64,000 nucleotides of DNA from Ochotona curzoniae (lineage: Eukaryota; Chordata; Mammalia; Lagomorpha; Ochotonidae). The notes beneath the pieces were generated by a model that did no database searches, had not been told where the DNA came from, and saw only the letters and a program-made list of their open reading frames with translations. The stretch covers positions 25,644,001 through 25,708,000 of the forward strand of contig NW_024466599.1 of NCBI RefSeq assembly GCF_017591425.1, given 5' to 3'. Below, one piece after another: positions 10,766 to 22,868 of this stretch. Position 1 is the first letter of the stretch. Each line of letters starts with the position of its first letter. Position numbers and translations under genes: made by a program.

Positions 10766-12334
10766 GCTCCATGTCTGAGTCCTAGTAATAGGAGTGGTGC
10801 TCCTGGGTTTAAGGGAGGACTTCCACCACTTCTGCACAGTCCTCTGAGTCAGAACAGTGTGTGCTTTTAGCATTGAGGAGTCCTGAATCAGCCAGTGCTC
10901 TTGTCATACTGACCTAATTTTAGAAATAACTTTAACATCACAAATATTAGAGGTATTAATTCATTAACTAATGAAATCAGTATCTTTATCTAGCTCTTAA
11001 GAAAATACAGATCAGTACTTGACCTTGAGACAAACCTCTTTCTACAGAGTCCTCACCTTCGTATGTTTACCTCATTTCATTCCTCCCCTAAAAAGGGAGC
11101 AGAAAAGACTCTATGAAGGAAAGGTGCAGTAGAAAGAGATGGATTAAATGCATCAAGTGGCTTAACCTACTGTTTCCTAATTTCCCCGCACAGTAATACA
11201 GTTACTCAGATTGTATTCAGTGATGTTGATCCAGCATGTGAATTAAAATAGAATCAGTAGTGTTACTTTCTGAGAAAATACTTCCTTAAGAAAATGTCTC
11301 TGTGAAATAGACTGGATTGAATAAGGGGACTCCAGAAAACGCTGGCTGGAGATCAGAATATTACTTGAGTTTGCATCATTGGATGACTCAGTTTAACACA
11401 TGTACATTTTGTGTATTTTGATGAAGTCGCCTCCTTTGAGAATTCCATATCAGAGAAAAGTTAAATCGTGGGTTTGGTTTAAAAGCCCATCAGTATATCA
11501 GAAGACTTTCTGTGAAATATTCACAAATACAGTGAAGTGCGTGTTTAGATGTTAAAAAGAGAGGGCAGGGAGATTATGTTACTGGAACTAGACCCACCCA
11601 TGATTACTCAGATGTCACTGAACCTTAAGCAGTAGTGAGGAAAAATAATAGAAGAACATGGAGAAACAGATTATGCAATTTTAACACTCAATCTTTCTTG
11701 CTGTGCTGGCTTATAACATTTTCCATGGGTTGGGACTAATAATTTTTTCTTAACGTAGCTCATTCATAGAATATTAGTGCCATTTTAAAAGACTCCTATA
11801 TCTGAGGAATTGATAGGAAAGCGCAGAGACCCAAGACAGATGTAACTGCTTCCACCTGTGACCCTCCTTAAGCGAAACCCAGTCTGAAGCTTTGTGCTGG
11901 GATTTCACCCACAGCTGGTGCCAGCCAACTCTGCACCCTGGGCCACAGGTTGGACTGTTCGGAGAAGACCCCTGCTCCCTCAAAGGTGCTGGGTTCCCTC
12001 AATGAATATATTCCCTACCGAGCTTCCCAGATGCCTTCTGAGGAAGAGCCCCCAAGCCCTAGGTCTGGAATCACTGCTTTCCTCAGGAACTTTGCTCCCC
12101 AATTCCTGTATAGTTTTTAACGTATTATTGGCAGACGTCACTGCCTTTAGTACCTGGGCATCAATCCTCCCCCATTAGTAAATATCACCTGGCTACTGGT
12201 CAGTTCCATCGTGCGCTGGTGCCTGGTGTCCTCCAATTTCCATATTTAGTCACTTGGGTCTCACAGGGGGCTCTCATTTTGAGTTCTATAAAATGTGACA
12301 ACTAGTGACTTACATAACTAATAAGAGGAAGGAG

Positions 12335-12664
12335 AGTTTTTTGGTTTTGTTTTGTTTTTATTGGACGGCGGATATACAGAGAGGAGGAGAGACAGAAAGG
12401 AAAATCTTCTGTCTGATGGTTCACTCCCCAAGTGACCACAACAGCTGGAGCTGAGCCGATCTGAAACCAGCAACCAGGAGCTCTTCCAGGTCTCCCATGC
12501 AGGTGCAGGGTCCCAAAGCTTTGGGCCTTCCTTAACTGCTTTTCCCAGGCCACAAGCAGGAAGCTGGATGGGAAGCAGGGTCGCTGGGATTAGAACTGGC
12601 ACCCATATGGGATCCCAGGCATGCAAGGCAAGGACTTTAACTACTACGCTATCACACCGGGCCT
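12335..12664 (-). mobile_element. C-type SINE, full length with duplication
   Basis: It extends from the tail TTTTTATTGGACGGCGGATA to the head ATCACACCGGGCCT. GAGGAAGGAG occurs on both sides (12325-12334 and 12665-12674), a perfect 10-bp target-site duplication, so this is a relatively recent insertion. Confidence 0.9.
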
Positions 12665-13288
12665 GAGGAAGGAGTTTTCAAGGAAAGGTTAGAGATTTAG
12701 AAAAGGAGGATGGCAGTGTAGAATGGGGGGGCGGGGAAGAGCAGAAAGGACACCAGCCATCACAGGGGATCCTTGTTGGTGAGAGAGACAGCATGTAGCA
12801 TCACTGAGAAATGAAACAGGTGTTGATTTCTTCTCTAAGTTGGTAGAGGCAACCTAAGTTTGGCATGACATGACTGTTGTCATTCTTTGCTATTCCTATC
12901 TGGGGATCCTTATCATCCTTATCGTTGACCAACACAAAACAAAAAAGATTAAGTAGAGACTTCTTGACCTTGTCTCTGCAAATGAACTCAGCTAGACCTT
13001 TCACCCTTGTCTCTTTATGATAAGCCAGTGCCATTTCCCAACTGCTGGTAACAGCGCCCTGTGTTAGCTTCAGTGGCCTTTGAGCAGGTTCCGCCCCAGT
13101 GAGAGTTCAGAAGGGTCCTCTTAGGAAAATGGCCTCTGGGATGGGGGAAAACCACAGCTTCATCAGACTCTGAAATCCTGCAGCGTAGCATGGTTATCCC
13201 ATGTGATGGCCCTTGAGTTCTTGAGTCTAATTAGGCATTGTGCACTATCACATTGAGCAATTCCACCCTGTGCTGTTCTTTCCACTAG

Positions 13289-13483
13289 AAGACACAGTTC
13301 CTAAGAAGGCGGTGTGCCACTTCAGTGGGAAGGCCTACGCCGATGAGGAGCGGTGGGACATTGACAGCTGCACACACTGCTACTGCCTGCAGGGCCAGAC
13401 TCTCTGCTCTACCGTCAGCTGCCCCCCTCTGCCCTGTGTCGAGCCCATCAACGTGGAAGGAAGTTGCTGCCCAATGTGTCCAG
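13289..13483 (+). CDS. CRIM1: CRIM1 exon: C-terminal-most VWC (chordin-like) domain
   Basis: This 195-bp exon is preceded by the acceptor CTTTCCACTAG and followed by the donor GTATCT. It starts after the first base of a codon and ends after the first base of another (phase 1-1). The reading frame begins DTVPKKAVCHFSGKAYADEE and encodes one complete VWC module. All ten family cysteines are visible: C in KAVC, the C-x2-C-x-C cluster in DSCTHCYC, TLC, VSC, LPC, the CC pair, and PMC. CRIM1 VWC repeats lie outside the cell (or in the secretory lumen) and bind BMP/TGF-beta-family ligands, modulating their processing and delivery. Counting back from the stop codon, the exon covers about the last 226th to 162nd residues, where human CRIM1 (about 1,036 residues) has its sixth VWC repeat. 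Confidence 0.96.
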
Positions 13484-16170
13484 GTATCTAAGCCACTATC
13501 CTTCCATTTGTCAAGTGGTAATACTGACATTGAACAGACTCAGAACCTACCTACACATCGCAGAGTTCCTACTTACATTGTCAGCCCTGAAGGCATTTCT
13601 CCCCCAAAGCTCTGCCCTCCCCACCTAAAGAGCCAAGGTAGTTTGCAAAACTGATCATTCAGGGGAAAGCCAGGTTTTTTTGTTCTTGGGATTCCCAGTC
13701 TCTAAATTTTAATGACAACACAGCTTTGTGTCACTGACTAAAGATACCTGCCTGGTCTTAGTGCAGTATGGAACCAGCCGAGTGAAAAATGTTCAAATGA
13801 GACAGTAAGGAATGTGCTGAAGACCTGTTACAGTCTCTTCCTTCAGTCCGTCATGTTCTAGCCCATACCTCTTTGTGCAGCCTTCAGCGCTCCTCCACTG
13901 GCTGTGTGAGTCCCACGACCCTTTCCTGCTTCTCAGTGGTGTCATTCGGTCTCTTCCTCTCAAACCTAAGACCACACCACTGTCCAGAACCTCCCTGACA
14001 CCTTCTCCCAGTTCTCCTGTCTGTGGCTCCAGCCAAAACAGCTCCTTTACCCCCTGCTGCCAGAAATGACAAGGTCTGAGCCCTCACCATGACTGTCCCT
14101 GGGTTATGCCCACCGTCTGATCCCCTAAGCCATACAGACTTGCCAAGGCAATAGAAACCACAAGGACTCTACGCTAAGATCTCGTGGAGTTCCTGAGTTA
14201 TAGGATGCTTGTGCTGTTTCAGGCAGTACACAAGAGTCCTGCTCTGTTCAATTCAGTAAACTGGCATTCGTGCCCGTTTCAAAGAGCATCTGTACTGTGC
14301 AAAGATAACATGGGGCGGTTAGCTAAACTCATTGTTTAATTGAGCCCTGCAAACGATGGCTTTTTGTTTACATGTTGTGCAAACCAACCCCAGTTAAGCA
14401 TTCCTAAGAAGGTACGTTTATTCCCTAGAAAGGCCAGTGTTCAGTGCACGGCATTTGGTTCCCACTTCTCCGCTGACTGCTAGTAACAGCATCTAAGGCA
14501 GCAGTTTTCTCCATGCTGCCCGAAACCCTCGCTGCACTGGGCTTCCACATACCTGCTCAGTGTCCTCCTTTGTTCCTGATGCTGCTCCCCTGTTTCCTTG
14601 GCTAGTCCTTCCTTACCTGCCCAGTCTCTAAAAGTTGGAGCAAAATTTGTTATAATGATTTGACAGGAGCAGTTTCAGTCTTTCAAAAGAGAATGCGGCG
14701 GGGTGGGGGAAGGGATGAGTTAGAGACAAAGGTTACACAATTCTGATGTGGACCGTGAATGCTAAGTTGATAAAATTAGATTTTATTGTGACATTCAGTA
14801 GCCTTGAAGAGTTTCAAAGACAGAAATTTTGAGCTAGACCTTGAGGACAGGTGGTTTCTCTTCTTTGGTGAGTGGACAATGGTCTGACCACAGATCCTAA
14901 GATGGAAAACATGAAGGTTAATATTCCTGAGGCATTGAATCCTAGTGGCACAGAGTAAGGTCAGAAAAGGGCCTCCGTTACCAAGTGCAGAGTGAAACCT
15001 TTGCAGGCGGTGAGGATACTCATTCTGGACAAGAATGACATGATCAGAGGCATCTGGGGAGAGTGACCAAGGTGGACCAGAGAGACTAAGAGGTCAGAGG
15101 CCCGGGCACCTGTAAGGCACATTGCAAATGCTCCATTGATACTGTCAGTCTAAGGATCCAAGCTGGGGTTGTGGTGAGTATCCATTCTCTGTGGTTCATG
15201 AGCTTAATGAGACCACAGGTACTGCTAGCTTCTATTCGGCACCAGACTTCTCCAGGGACTGCTCAGGGATTCACTGTTGCATTGAAGCTTAATTTCTGTT
15301 AAGTCTCCTCTCAGTATCTACTGTATTATTGATGAATTACTTCTCCATCTTATCTCTAAACAAATTTTGCAGTCAGCTTTTGCCACCTTCTGTGAGGATC
15401 TGCTCAAGAGCTGGCTGCTAGGAAAACCGAATTCCTGACCCAGAATTTAATCAGTTCATTGTGTGATCTCCGTCAAGATGCTTGGTTCACAGTCCAGCCT
15501 CCATTTCTTACAGTAGTGGCAGCCTCCAGCATCTGCAGTTATCAGAAACCTTGTTGCGTCCTATAGGTAACGCAGCAGGCATTCAGAGTGGCAGGTGCAT
15601 CCCACCCCCCCGCCATAGGTACATCTCCAAGTGTACCTATAGCATCTCCACATATGGTGGTTTCATGGACGAAGCCGAGACTCAGGAAGGTCAGGTACGT
15701 CAGTGTAACAGCAAGTAAGCAGACGAGAAATTCCCCATTCCAATCTCCCCACAAAGTGGCGTGCTCCCTTGTGAGCCCCTTGCATCCTACCCTATAATCC
15801 AGAAAGGCACATTTTAAGGAAAGTGACTCCCAGCGACTCGGCTGCCTCTGAAGGGAAGCTAACCTCCAGGAAATTGGTTGGTTGGTTTAGTTTCTAAAGG
15901 TCCTATCAGACAAGACCACGGGAATGAGTTCTAAATGTGACCTGTGCCCGTGGCTTGAGTGGCCTGGCTGGGTACTTTTGTGTCATCATTCTGGCTCTGT
16001 CCCTCTGCAGCACCAGCAGGTCTGTGTCATGGCTTGTATTTCAGAGTCTAGGGTGGATGTAGATTTGGACGGGGAAGACCTAGGTCAAGACATGGAAATT
16101 CCACTTCTGTTTGCTTCCCCCAAAGAAGTGTTTTTGCTGAAAGATTGTTTTTTTGTTGTTTTTTTTTTTT

Positions 16171-16192
16171 GTGTGTGTGTGTGTATGTGTGT
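16171..16192. repeat. (GT)n microsatellite within a T-rich run
   Basis: Alternating GT follows a run of T and is interrupted once by TATG, then passes into further T-rich sequence to about 16215. Confidence 0.9.
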
Positions 16193-17269
16193 TTTTTGTT
16201 TTTTGGGTTTTTTTTGGCAGAAGTACTGAAAGGCAGCTTCTGTCTTACATTCAAAGGAAAAGGCAATGACTCTCTTCCCTCAGAACCAAGGGCTCTGAAC
16301 TGGAGCTGTAACTAACCTGTGATGGAGAAGGAAAGGTAGTGGCTTGGAATGTGCTGGGCTGGCACAGAGGTAGGCTACGGAGAACAAGCCACCAGGCCAA
16401 AGGACTAGCATTGGTCTTGATCACAGCTGTACCTCTGGAGCTTAAGTCAGTACCTGCCATGTGGCACATGCTCAAGAAATGACTGAAGACACCCCCCCGC
16501 CCCGCCTTCACTAGAGATGGAGCCTTCTAACTGGCCCTGCCATTGCCAGCTGCAGCTTTGCTAAAACCCCGCAGCAAGAGCACTCCCTCTGTGCAAAGTC
16601 TTTGCTGTGTTGTTGGCAGAGTTTCCCTGAAGTCCACCCACAGGCAGCTCTGTGGCACAGGTGCACCAGAGCCTCTGCTCCACTGGCCGCACCCAGGAGA
16701 CACAGGATTGATCCCAGCTCTGGGCCTGCAGGGGTTACTTAGCTGTTGGCATTCACAGGTTTGTGGGATAGATACCCCATTTGCCTTTTACACTGATGCC
16801 TCAGAAGCCAGCAACGAGCTAGCCCTATTGTAACAGGAAGACGGCACAGGAGCTGCACTAGGGAGAGAGCGGGCACTGAAAGGTTATCACGTAAATGACA
16901 GAATTTCCCACCAAAAAAATTCATCCAGGAAATCTGTACCTCATGTCAGCATCTCTCAGCGGGTAGGTTAAACACCATCGCCCTCCACACAGATGCCTCT
17001 GAGCATCATCTGGCCCAGACCTATCAAATCAAGATAGAAGATATCAGTGTGTTTTTATAAGCTTTTTCAGATTGACTGATAACAGGAAAAAAAAAATTGA
17101 AAACCACTAGTTTATTCTGAGGCCCTTGCTCCTGTGAATAATAGTGTGATTAAATTCAGTTTTTAACTTCAGAGCTGCAGACCCACTGACAGTTTAGGAA
17201 CTGTAAGAGCTCCCAGTTCTTGCCATGTGCAAAGACTTGTAATTTAAGAGTATGACTAGGAGGCTAAGG

Positions 17270-17370
17270 GTGCGGTGACTTTATTCTTGGAGGCAGCAGA
17301 AACGGACCCCAGCTCTGACAGTTACTAGATAAATAATGCTGAGCATAACTTCTCTGAGTTTATTTCTCTG
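17270..17370 (+). mobile_element. MIR fragment
   Basis: GGTGCGGTGACTTTATTCTT, CCCAGCTCTGACAGTTACTAG and CATAACTTCTCTGAGTTTA follow the order of the MIR 5' half. The 3' half is not recognisable. Confidence 0.45.
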
Positions 17371-18452
17371 GCTGGGTACTCAGTCCACAGCAGAAAGTTA
17401 GCTCAAGTACTACTTCTGTCATTTTCCACTTACCTGAAATTCCTCTTGGATTTGCTTCTTGAAAACATGGTAACTTTGGGAAACAAAATGGTGACTGTGA
17501 TCAGAAAGGATTCTTAATCCTTCTTTAATGTACAGGTGATATATTTTCCTTTGGCCTGAATCAGGCGATAGTGAGCATGTAGGATTATAATGTTGAATAA
17601 CGTCTTAGAGTCAGCTAATACGGCAAGATACATTCAAGAGGAAGTACATGGTCACATCTTGAACACAGGGCTTCTTAAATATTTCTTTGCTATAAAATGC
17701 TGGACTAGTTGTCACATGAAGTAAAGAAATGAAAATGTATTTGAGGAACTGAGAAAAGCTCTGAATTCCTTCTATGATCCCTGTTAGAACTGACCATAGG
17801 GAAGGGAAAAAAAAACAGACATGATATTTGAGAGAAAAAGGGATATTCTATTTCATGTTGTATCTTTTTTTGAATCAAGGTACACATCTGATCAAATTAG
17901 ATAATGTATTGGGGATCAGTTCCTGTGCAGATGGTTCTAGTGGTAACATCACAAACACATAAGGCTTAATTTAGGCAGCACTTCCTGAGATCAACCATTC
18001 CCCCTTTAGGGGGGAATCAGTACAGGGTCAGGGAGGAATGGCCAAGACATGCATGAGGAATGAATGATGCTGTAGCCTTCTCAAACTGATGACATTCTTA
18101 TAAATGACTTCATTCAGATATTAGAGATCAACAGTTTTATTAAAGTGCAATATTCAACTGATGGAAAGAGAAATCATTCCATTTGAATCAGTCCCCAGTC
18201 CACTTAGGCTAGAGAGGCAGCACCATTGTACTGGGAAAAATGGTGGATTTTGATGCTAGTTGAAAACTGTTCTCTTTCAAATGTCATGTGTTTTCCACCA
18301 TTGCAAAACTAGAGATTCTAATGATGTGAACAGAGCAACTAGGTCTCTCATGTCTGCATTAAATAACTATCTATCGAATGCCGTGGATTGGGAATACAAA
18401 CGTTGACAGCTTCTCCATCATCTCTTAGGAAAAAAATCTGTCTTTCTTTTAG

Positions 18453-18575
18453 AAATGTATGTCCCAGAGCCAACCAATATTCCTATAGAGAAGACAAACC
18501 GTCACGGAGACACTGATCTTGAAGTTCCCCTGTGGCCCACGCCAGGTGAAAACGACATCATTCACCTCCCAAGAG
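18453..18575 (+). CDS. CRIM1: CRIM1 exon: cysteine-free linker
   Basis: A 123-bp exon, phase 1-1, with acceptor TTCTTTTAG and donor GTAAGC. The joined frame reads EMYVPEPTNIPIEKTNRHGD and ends near DIIHLPRD. It has no cysteine and is rich in proline, acidic and polar residues, forming the juxtamembrane part of the ectodomain between the last VWC module and the membrane. Because it is symmetric in phase, skipping it would keep the frame. Human CRIM1 has the same segment in the same place. The frame runs 25 codons past the donor, but that extension is intron sequence. Confidence 0.95.
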
Positions 18576-21097
18576 GTAAGCCTCCGGGCAGCCGACGTCT
18601 GTGGAGTCCTCTGTGGGATCTACTTCTGGCTTTGTTACTGCTTTTTAAAATTGCTTACGAGTATGTCCAGGTAGCTTGCCTAAGTTCAGTTCAAATAATG
18701 ACACCGGTAAGAACCGTGTGGCTGGAATAAAGACCACACCTGGTTCGAATTATCCTGCAGGTAGCTGAATGTCATCTTCTTGGTCCAACATGCTCAGAGA
18801 ATTTGTGATGATGGAAAGAAGTTCTAACGTCAGCACTTCAGTATCTGGAATTTCTAGGCTGTCTCTGAGAACTGTGTGAACCAGCTCTCTGGGCAGAAGG
18901 ATGACCGAGGCGTACCTGCCCTGTGGGTTCTGTCCTAAGCATTTCTGCATTATGCTATGTTCTGCTCCAGGGCAGCTTTATTCCGTGACACTTCAATTTG
19001 TTGATTTTTTTGAGTCACTAAGTTTATTACAGGCCTTTTTTTTTTCTCTTCTCTGTCTTCCTTGTTGTATACAACGAAAACGTTATTTGGCCTGTTAAAA
19101 AGTACATGGTAGAGCAAGGCTGAACCTGCTAGAACTACTTCCTCTACAAAAGTCAGCCTCTTCTGGAGCAAAAGACTAGGAACCCGCTCTAAGCCATGAC
19201 TCACTACTGCCTCCTGCCTACCCCCAGTTCATTTCCAGAATTGTCACTGTATAGTTTTGTAGTTTGTTTTGGAAGAGGCAATATTCATTGCTTGAGAGAT
19301 TAATGGTCTGTTACTCTAGATACTCTAAATGTTATGCTTGGACCAAGCCAGATGACCAGGGAGCCAAATTCCTGGTCCCAGTGTTTTGGCCCCTTACGTA
19401 ATTGCTCTGACTGAATGTGCCTCAGTATCACACTTGTATTCGCTTGGCCAATGTCAGACACCAGGCTTCAGTCACAAGAATAACCTCACTTCTTGCAGCC
19501 TTTTGAGGGTCTGTTCATTACGTAGAATCTGCTACGAAGTGATGTTTCCTCATATGTCAGTAGCAAGAAAATGTATATTTCTCCAAGGCAAGTAATTTGT
19601 TTTCATTTTCAAGACATTGTGAATCATATTGATTCTGCTTGTTTCATGTTTTCCTGTGGTTGCCAGAAAGCCCAGAGCTCACTTTGATGATTTGCTTATT
19701 ACACCAAAACAGAACCAAAGGACAGCATTGTATAAACGGCACAGATGTTTTCTTCAGCAGGACTTTCCTTAATCTTCCTCTGTGACACATAAAATTATCA
19801 TTTAGAATATTGCAGGGTTAAAAAATTCATTCCTTTATTGACTATCTCAAACCTAAATTCATGAATAACATGTTACTGTTATCTTTGGCGATTCCTGGGG
19901 TTGATAAAATGGGCTCCTTGTTCCCCTTCCACGTTACCATTGGCACTAGCTGAGGTGTTAAGAATGTTCTCTTCCCAGTCCTTTTCCTCCCCGGAACACT
20001 TGCATACAGCACATCAATAAAAATCTGAATTTTAAACTAACCTTCATACCACAAAGCTGTTAGGGACCAGAGTTTCCAAGAGTTTAACTCCTGTTTAACT
20101 GATGGCATGCGTCTTTCACTAAACCGTTTTTTTTTTTTTTTTTGATCCACTTAGAAAAACCTGAATATGGTGGCTTCTGTGTCACACGGCCACGTAAACT
20201 GGTGTCCCCAGTTGGTACACATTCAGCATGACTACTGTCTGAACACTAAGAATGAAAAACAAAAAGATCTTCACTAACAAACAAAACTGAGTGTTTTCTG
20301 TGCTCTATAGTTAAGCAGACTAATCTAAGCAGTAAGCCTAGTGAATTTTCCAAATTATAAAAGGGCGTTCACAGAACCAGAACATCAACCAAAAGACTAT
20401 CCTCCAGGTTCTAGCATAGTTTTTGTTCTACTTCACTTTAGCTGTTCCTTCAGAAAATAGAACGTACTTTATTCTAATTTCCAGTTTTCCATTATGCAGA
20501 GAGCTGAACTGTCATGTCCACTCCAGAATCTTAGATGATCATGTACATTTTTAAATGTCTCATTTACTTGGAAGGCAGAGGAGCAGAGTAGGAGATGGAC
20601 TCCCTCTGCAGGCTCCCTTCCCAGATGCCCACAGTGGCCACAGCTGACCCAGAACTCTAGCCCAGGTCTCCAGCTTTGGTGGGAAAGGCCAGGCACTTGG
20701 CCCTCACCTGCTGCTCAGGAAGCCTTAGAAGGAAGCAGAACAGCCAGGGTTCAACCAGCACTCTGGTACAGAGTAGTGGGTTGATACACTGTGCCACAAT
20801 GCCCTCCATAAATATTTTTCATTGTCTAATTTGGCCTTTCTTGACTTGCTAAAGCTATTATCCTGCTATATTATTCAGTCTCGGTTTTGTTTTGTTTTTT
20901 TTGCACCCATGTGCAAGCACATTACCCTGTACTGAGACCTCTTTGGATCAGATCAACCCTATACTTGATTCAGCTTTTAACGTGAAGGCAGTGGGAAGTA
21001 ATAAAACCAGGTTCCTGTTCTATACTTAAAAATGTAATCTCATCCTTAAAAATTCTGGTTTAAATAATGAATGCTTGTAATTTTGCTTCCCCTTTAG
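18576..21097 (+). other. CRIM1: CRIM1 intron
   Basis: The intron runs from GTAAGC to CCCCTTTAG. One diverged antisense SINE (20551-20808) is present. The rest looks unique and AT-rich, with no exon-like frame. Confidence 0.85.
20551..20808 (-). mobile_element. C-type SINE, diverged
   Basis: The antisense tail side (CATTTACTTGGAAGGCAGAGG), CAGTGGCCACAGCTGACCC and head side (CACTGTGCCACAATGCCCTC) are in order. The middle is rearranged or deleted. Confidence 0.7.
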
Positions 21098-21285
21098 ATA
21101 TGGGTCATCTCCAGGTAAATTATGGTGACAACAGGCCGGACTCAACACAAGATTCCTCACTGGACTCCATTGCCTCCGTTGTGGTTCCCATAATAATCTG
21201 CCTGTCGATCCTGATCACATTTCTTTTCATCAATCAGAAGAAACAGTGGATACCACTGCTGTGCTGGTATCGAACACCAACTAAG
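21098..21285 (+). CDS. CRIM1: CRIM1 exon: juxtamembrane stalk and transmembrane helix
   Basis: A 188-bp exon entering in phase 1 (acceptor CCCCTTTAG) and leaving in phase 0 (AAG then GTACCA). It encodes DMGHLQVNYGDNRPDSTQDS, then SSLDS, then a hydrophobic stretch from IASVVVPIIICLSILITFLF through about 21230. The helix is followed by the stop-transfer sequence NQKKQW and the start of the cytoplasmic tail (PLLCWYRTPTK). It therefore anchors CRIM1 as a type I membrane protein with the VWC repeats outside the cytosol. The tail near the membrane has one cysteine (LLCW) that could be acylated; that is a guess. Sequence and boundaries agree with human CRIM1. Confidence 0.96.
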
Positions 21286-22392
21286 GTACCATTCAGACAA
21301 AAGTTAACGTTTTATCTGAGAAGTACTACATTATTGCATTTCCTTAAAATTGCTTGATATCTTTTTCATTGCCTATTGAAACCTTGACTTTACTGTCCAT
21401 GGCCTTGTGAAGTCTGTAATACCTGCCCAGGCCTGGGGTGATATTCATCACCCACTGCTCAATGAATCCTTCGCTGTCATGGGTCAGTTTCCTGGCTGTA
21501 CTACTTCAAAGGAGTACATCTCTGATCAACAGAGGTGATCACCTGGCGTTCCTCACTGTAAAGTAGAAGTAGGAAAGAAGTCACACAGGGACACAGCAAG
21601 AGAGCGATGAGGTACAGGGGTGCCCAAGGCGAGCACGAAGGCAGGAACAGTGCAGAGGCTGTAAGACTAGACAGGCAGGCTTCACAATGAGAGAGGAAGA
21701 TTAGAGAATGTTTTCAATACACATCTCTAAAGACCCTTGATTCTATTTTAATGATTGTTTTAACAAGAGCAAACTAAATTAACGGAATATAAATCGTAAT
21801 TCCTCCAACTCCACCTTTTTCATTTAACGTTATCTTAAGAACTGAAGACACCCTGAATAATTACTTAGTCTAATTTATCATCTAGTGGATCAAGCATTCC
21901 ATTACAGCTCCTGCCAGATAATTATTCTGCCTCTGGTTTTCTGTAGACATCTATGCACAAGCTGTGTGCCAGGCCCAGGCTGGACAGGAAATGGTTCTGC
22001 ACTTTAATGACTACCACAGAGGTCACCCATTGGGTGCAAAAGGTGTGCAGGTTCTAGCAGAAGCTAGACCAGCCTTAACGCTGTTGGACAGCCTAGGTGA
22101 CCGGCTTTACAGTCAGCCCACATGGTAGTCTCCACGCATCTTCCTATCCTCTCATAAACACAAGTCCACACACCAGAGCGTTGCAAATGGTTGTCTTCCT
22201 TCACCTGCAGTGGGGCAGTTAAAGGCACCTGGTCAGATGCCTCATCAGTCCTCCTGTGGTTGGTATGAGCAAGGTAATACCCCATGGGTGAGGGATGATG
22301 ACACCTACCTCACTGGAATTACATGCTAAATTCCTCTGTTGTGGGAGCTGTAAAGCAACTCACTCTTTGTGTTTCCTCCTCTCGCTCACCAG
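21286..22392 (+). other. CRIM1: CRIM1 last intron
   Basis: A 1.1-kb intron running from GTACCA to CTCACCAG. No transposable element is evident. The stretch 21740-21930 is AT-rich with several TAATT blocks and no repeat. Confidence 0.85.
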
Positions 22393-22569
22393 CCTTCATC
22401 CTTAAATAACCAGCTGGTATCTGTGGACTGCAAGAAGGGAACCAGAGTCCAGGCGGAGAGTTCCCAGAGAATGCTAAGAATTGCTGAACCCGATGCAAGA
22501 TTTAGTGGCTTCTACAGCATGCAAAAACAGAACCACCTACAGGCAGACAATTTCTACCAGACAGTGTGA
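22393..22569 (+). CDS. CRIM1: CRIM1 terminal coding exon: cytoplasmic tail and stop
   Basis: Preceded by the acceptor CTCACCAG, this exon starts in phase 0 with PSSLNNQLVSVDCKKGTRVQ and ends 58 codons later in ADNFYQTV followed by TGA (22567-22569). With the preceding exon it gives a cytoplasmic tail of about 75 residues. The extreme C terminus FYQTV fits the YxxPhi sorting motif. It does not fit a class I PDZ ligand, because the -2 residue is Q. No enzymatic domain is seen. The tail of CRIM1 is highly conserved in mammals, and this copy is intact. Confidence 0.97.
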   Translation, partial: PSSLNNQLVSVDCKKGTRVQAESSQRMLRIAEPDARFSGFYSMQKQNHLQADNFYQTV

Positions 22570-22868
22570 AGGAAGGCAACGTGGGTCGGGCTTTAAGACA
22601 CAGAAAGCGGCTAAATCTGCTCTTACAAGTAAACTAGAGTTTGTGCACTTGCTTAGTGGATTGTATTGGATTGTGACTTGCTGTACAGCGCTAAGAACTC
22701 ACTGGGATGGGCTTTGTCTACAGCAGTGTGCAGAACAAGCATTCCCACCTTTCCTCGAGATAACTGACCAAGTGTTTTCTTAGAACCAAAGTTTTTCAAG
22801 TTACTAAGGTATACTTGCTTGTAATATAGCTGTAGAGATATTTGGGGGTGGGGACAGTGAGTTTGGTT

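Larger units (their letters stand above)
1..13288 (+). other. CRIM1: CRIM1 intron upstream of the last VWC exon (partial)
   Basis: No coding exon is recognisable here. No open frame shows the cysteine spacing of VWC or antistasin repeats, and none of the reading frames resembles a known protein. The stretch holds an AT-rich, TAAT-dense segment (905-1200), two inverted-repeat elements (1905-2071 and 2546-2656), a tRNA-Leu half insertion, MIR and L2 relics, and five antisense SINE copies or fragments. Assignment to CRIM1 is inferred from the acceptor at 13287-13288 and the absence of any other gene. The intron's 5' end is outside the window. Confidence 0.85.
13484..18452 (+). other. CRIM1: CRIM1 intron
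   Basis: The intron runs from GTATCT to TTCTTTTAG. It contains a GT microsatellite (16171-16192) and a MIR relic (17270-17370). About 14930-15120 has a faint likeness to old mammalian repeats, too weak to name. No lagomorph SINE of clear quality and no exon-like frame was seen. Confidence 0.85.

Noticed and set aside
14930..15120. Old repeat resembling a known mammalian family
   Set aside because: Phrases such as GACATGATCAGAGG and GGACCAGAGAGACTAAGAGG are reminiscent of a common ancient repeat, but I could not name the family or set borders, so it is not listed as a feature.
22558..22569. PDZ-binding C terminus in CRIM1
   Set aside because: The tail ends YQTV. A class I PDZ ligand needs S or T at -2, which here is Q, so this was dropped in favour of a YxxPhi reading.
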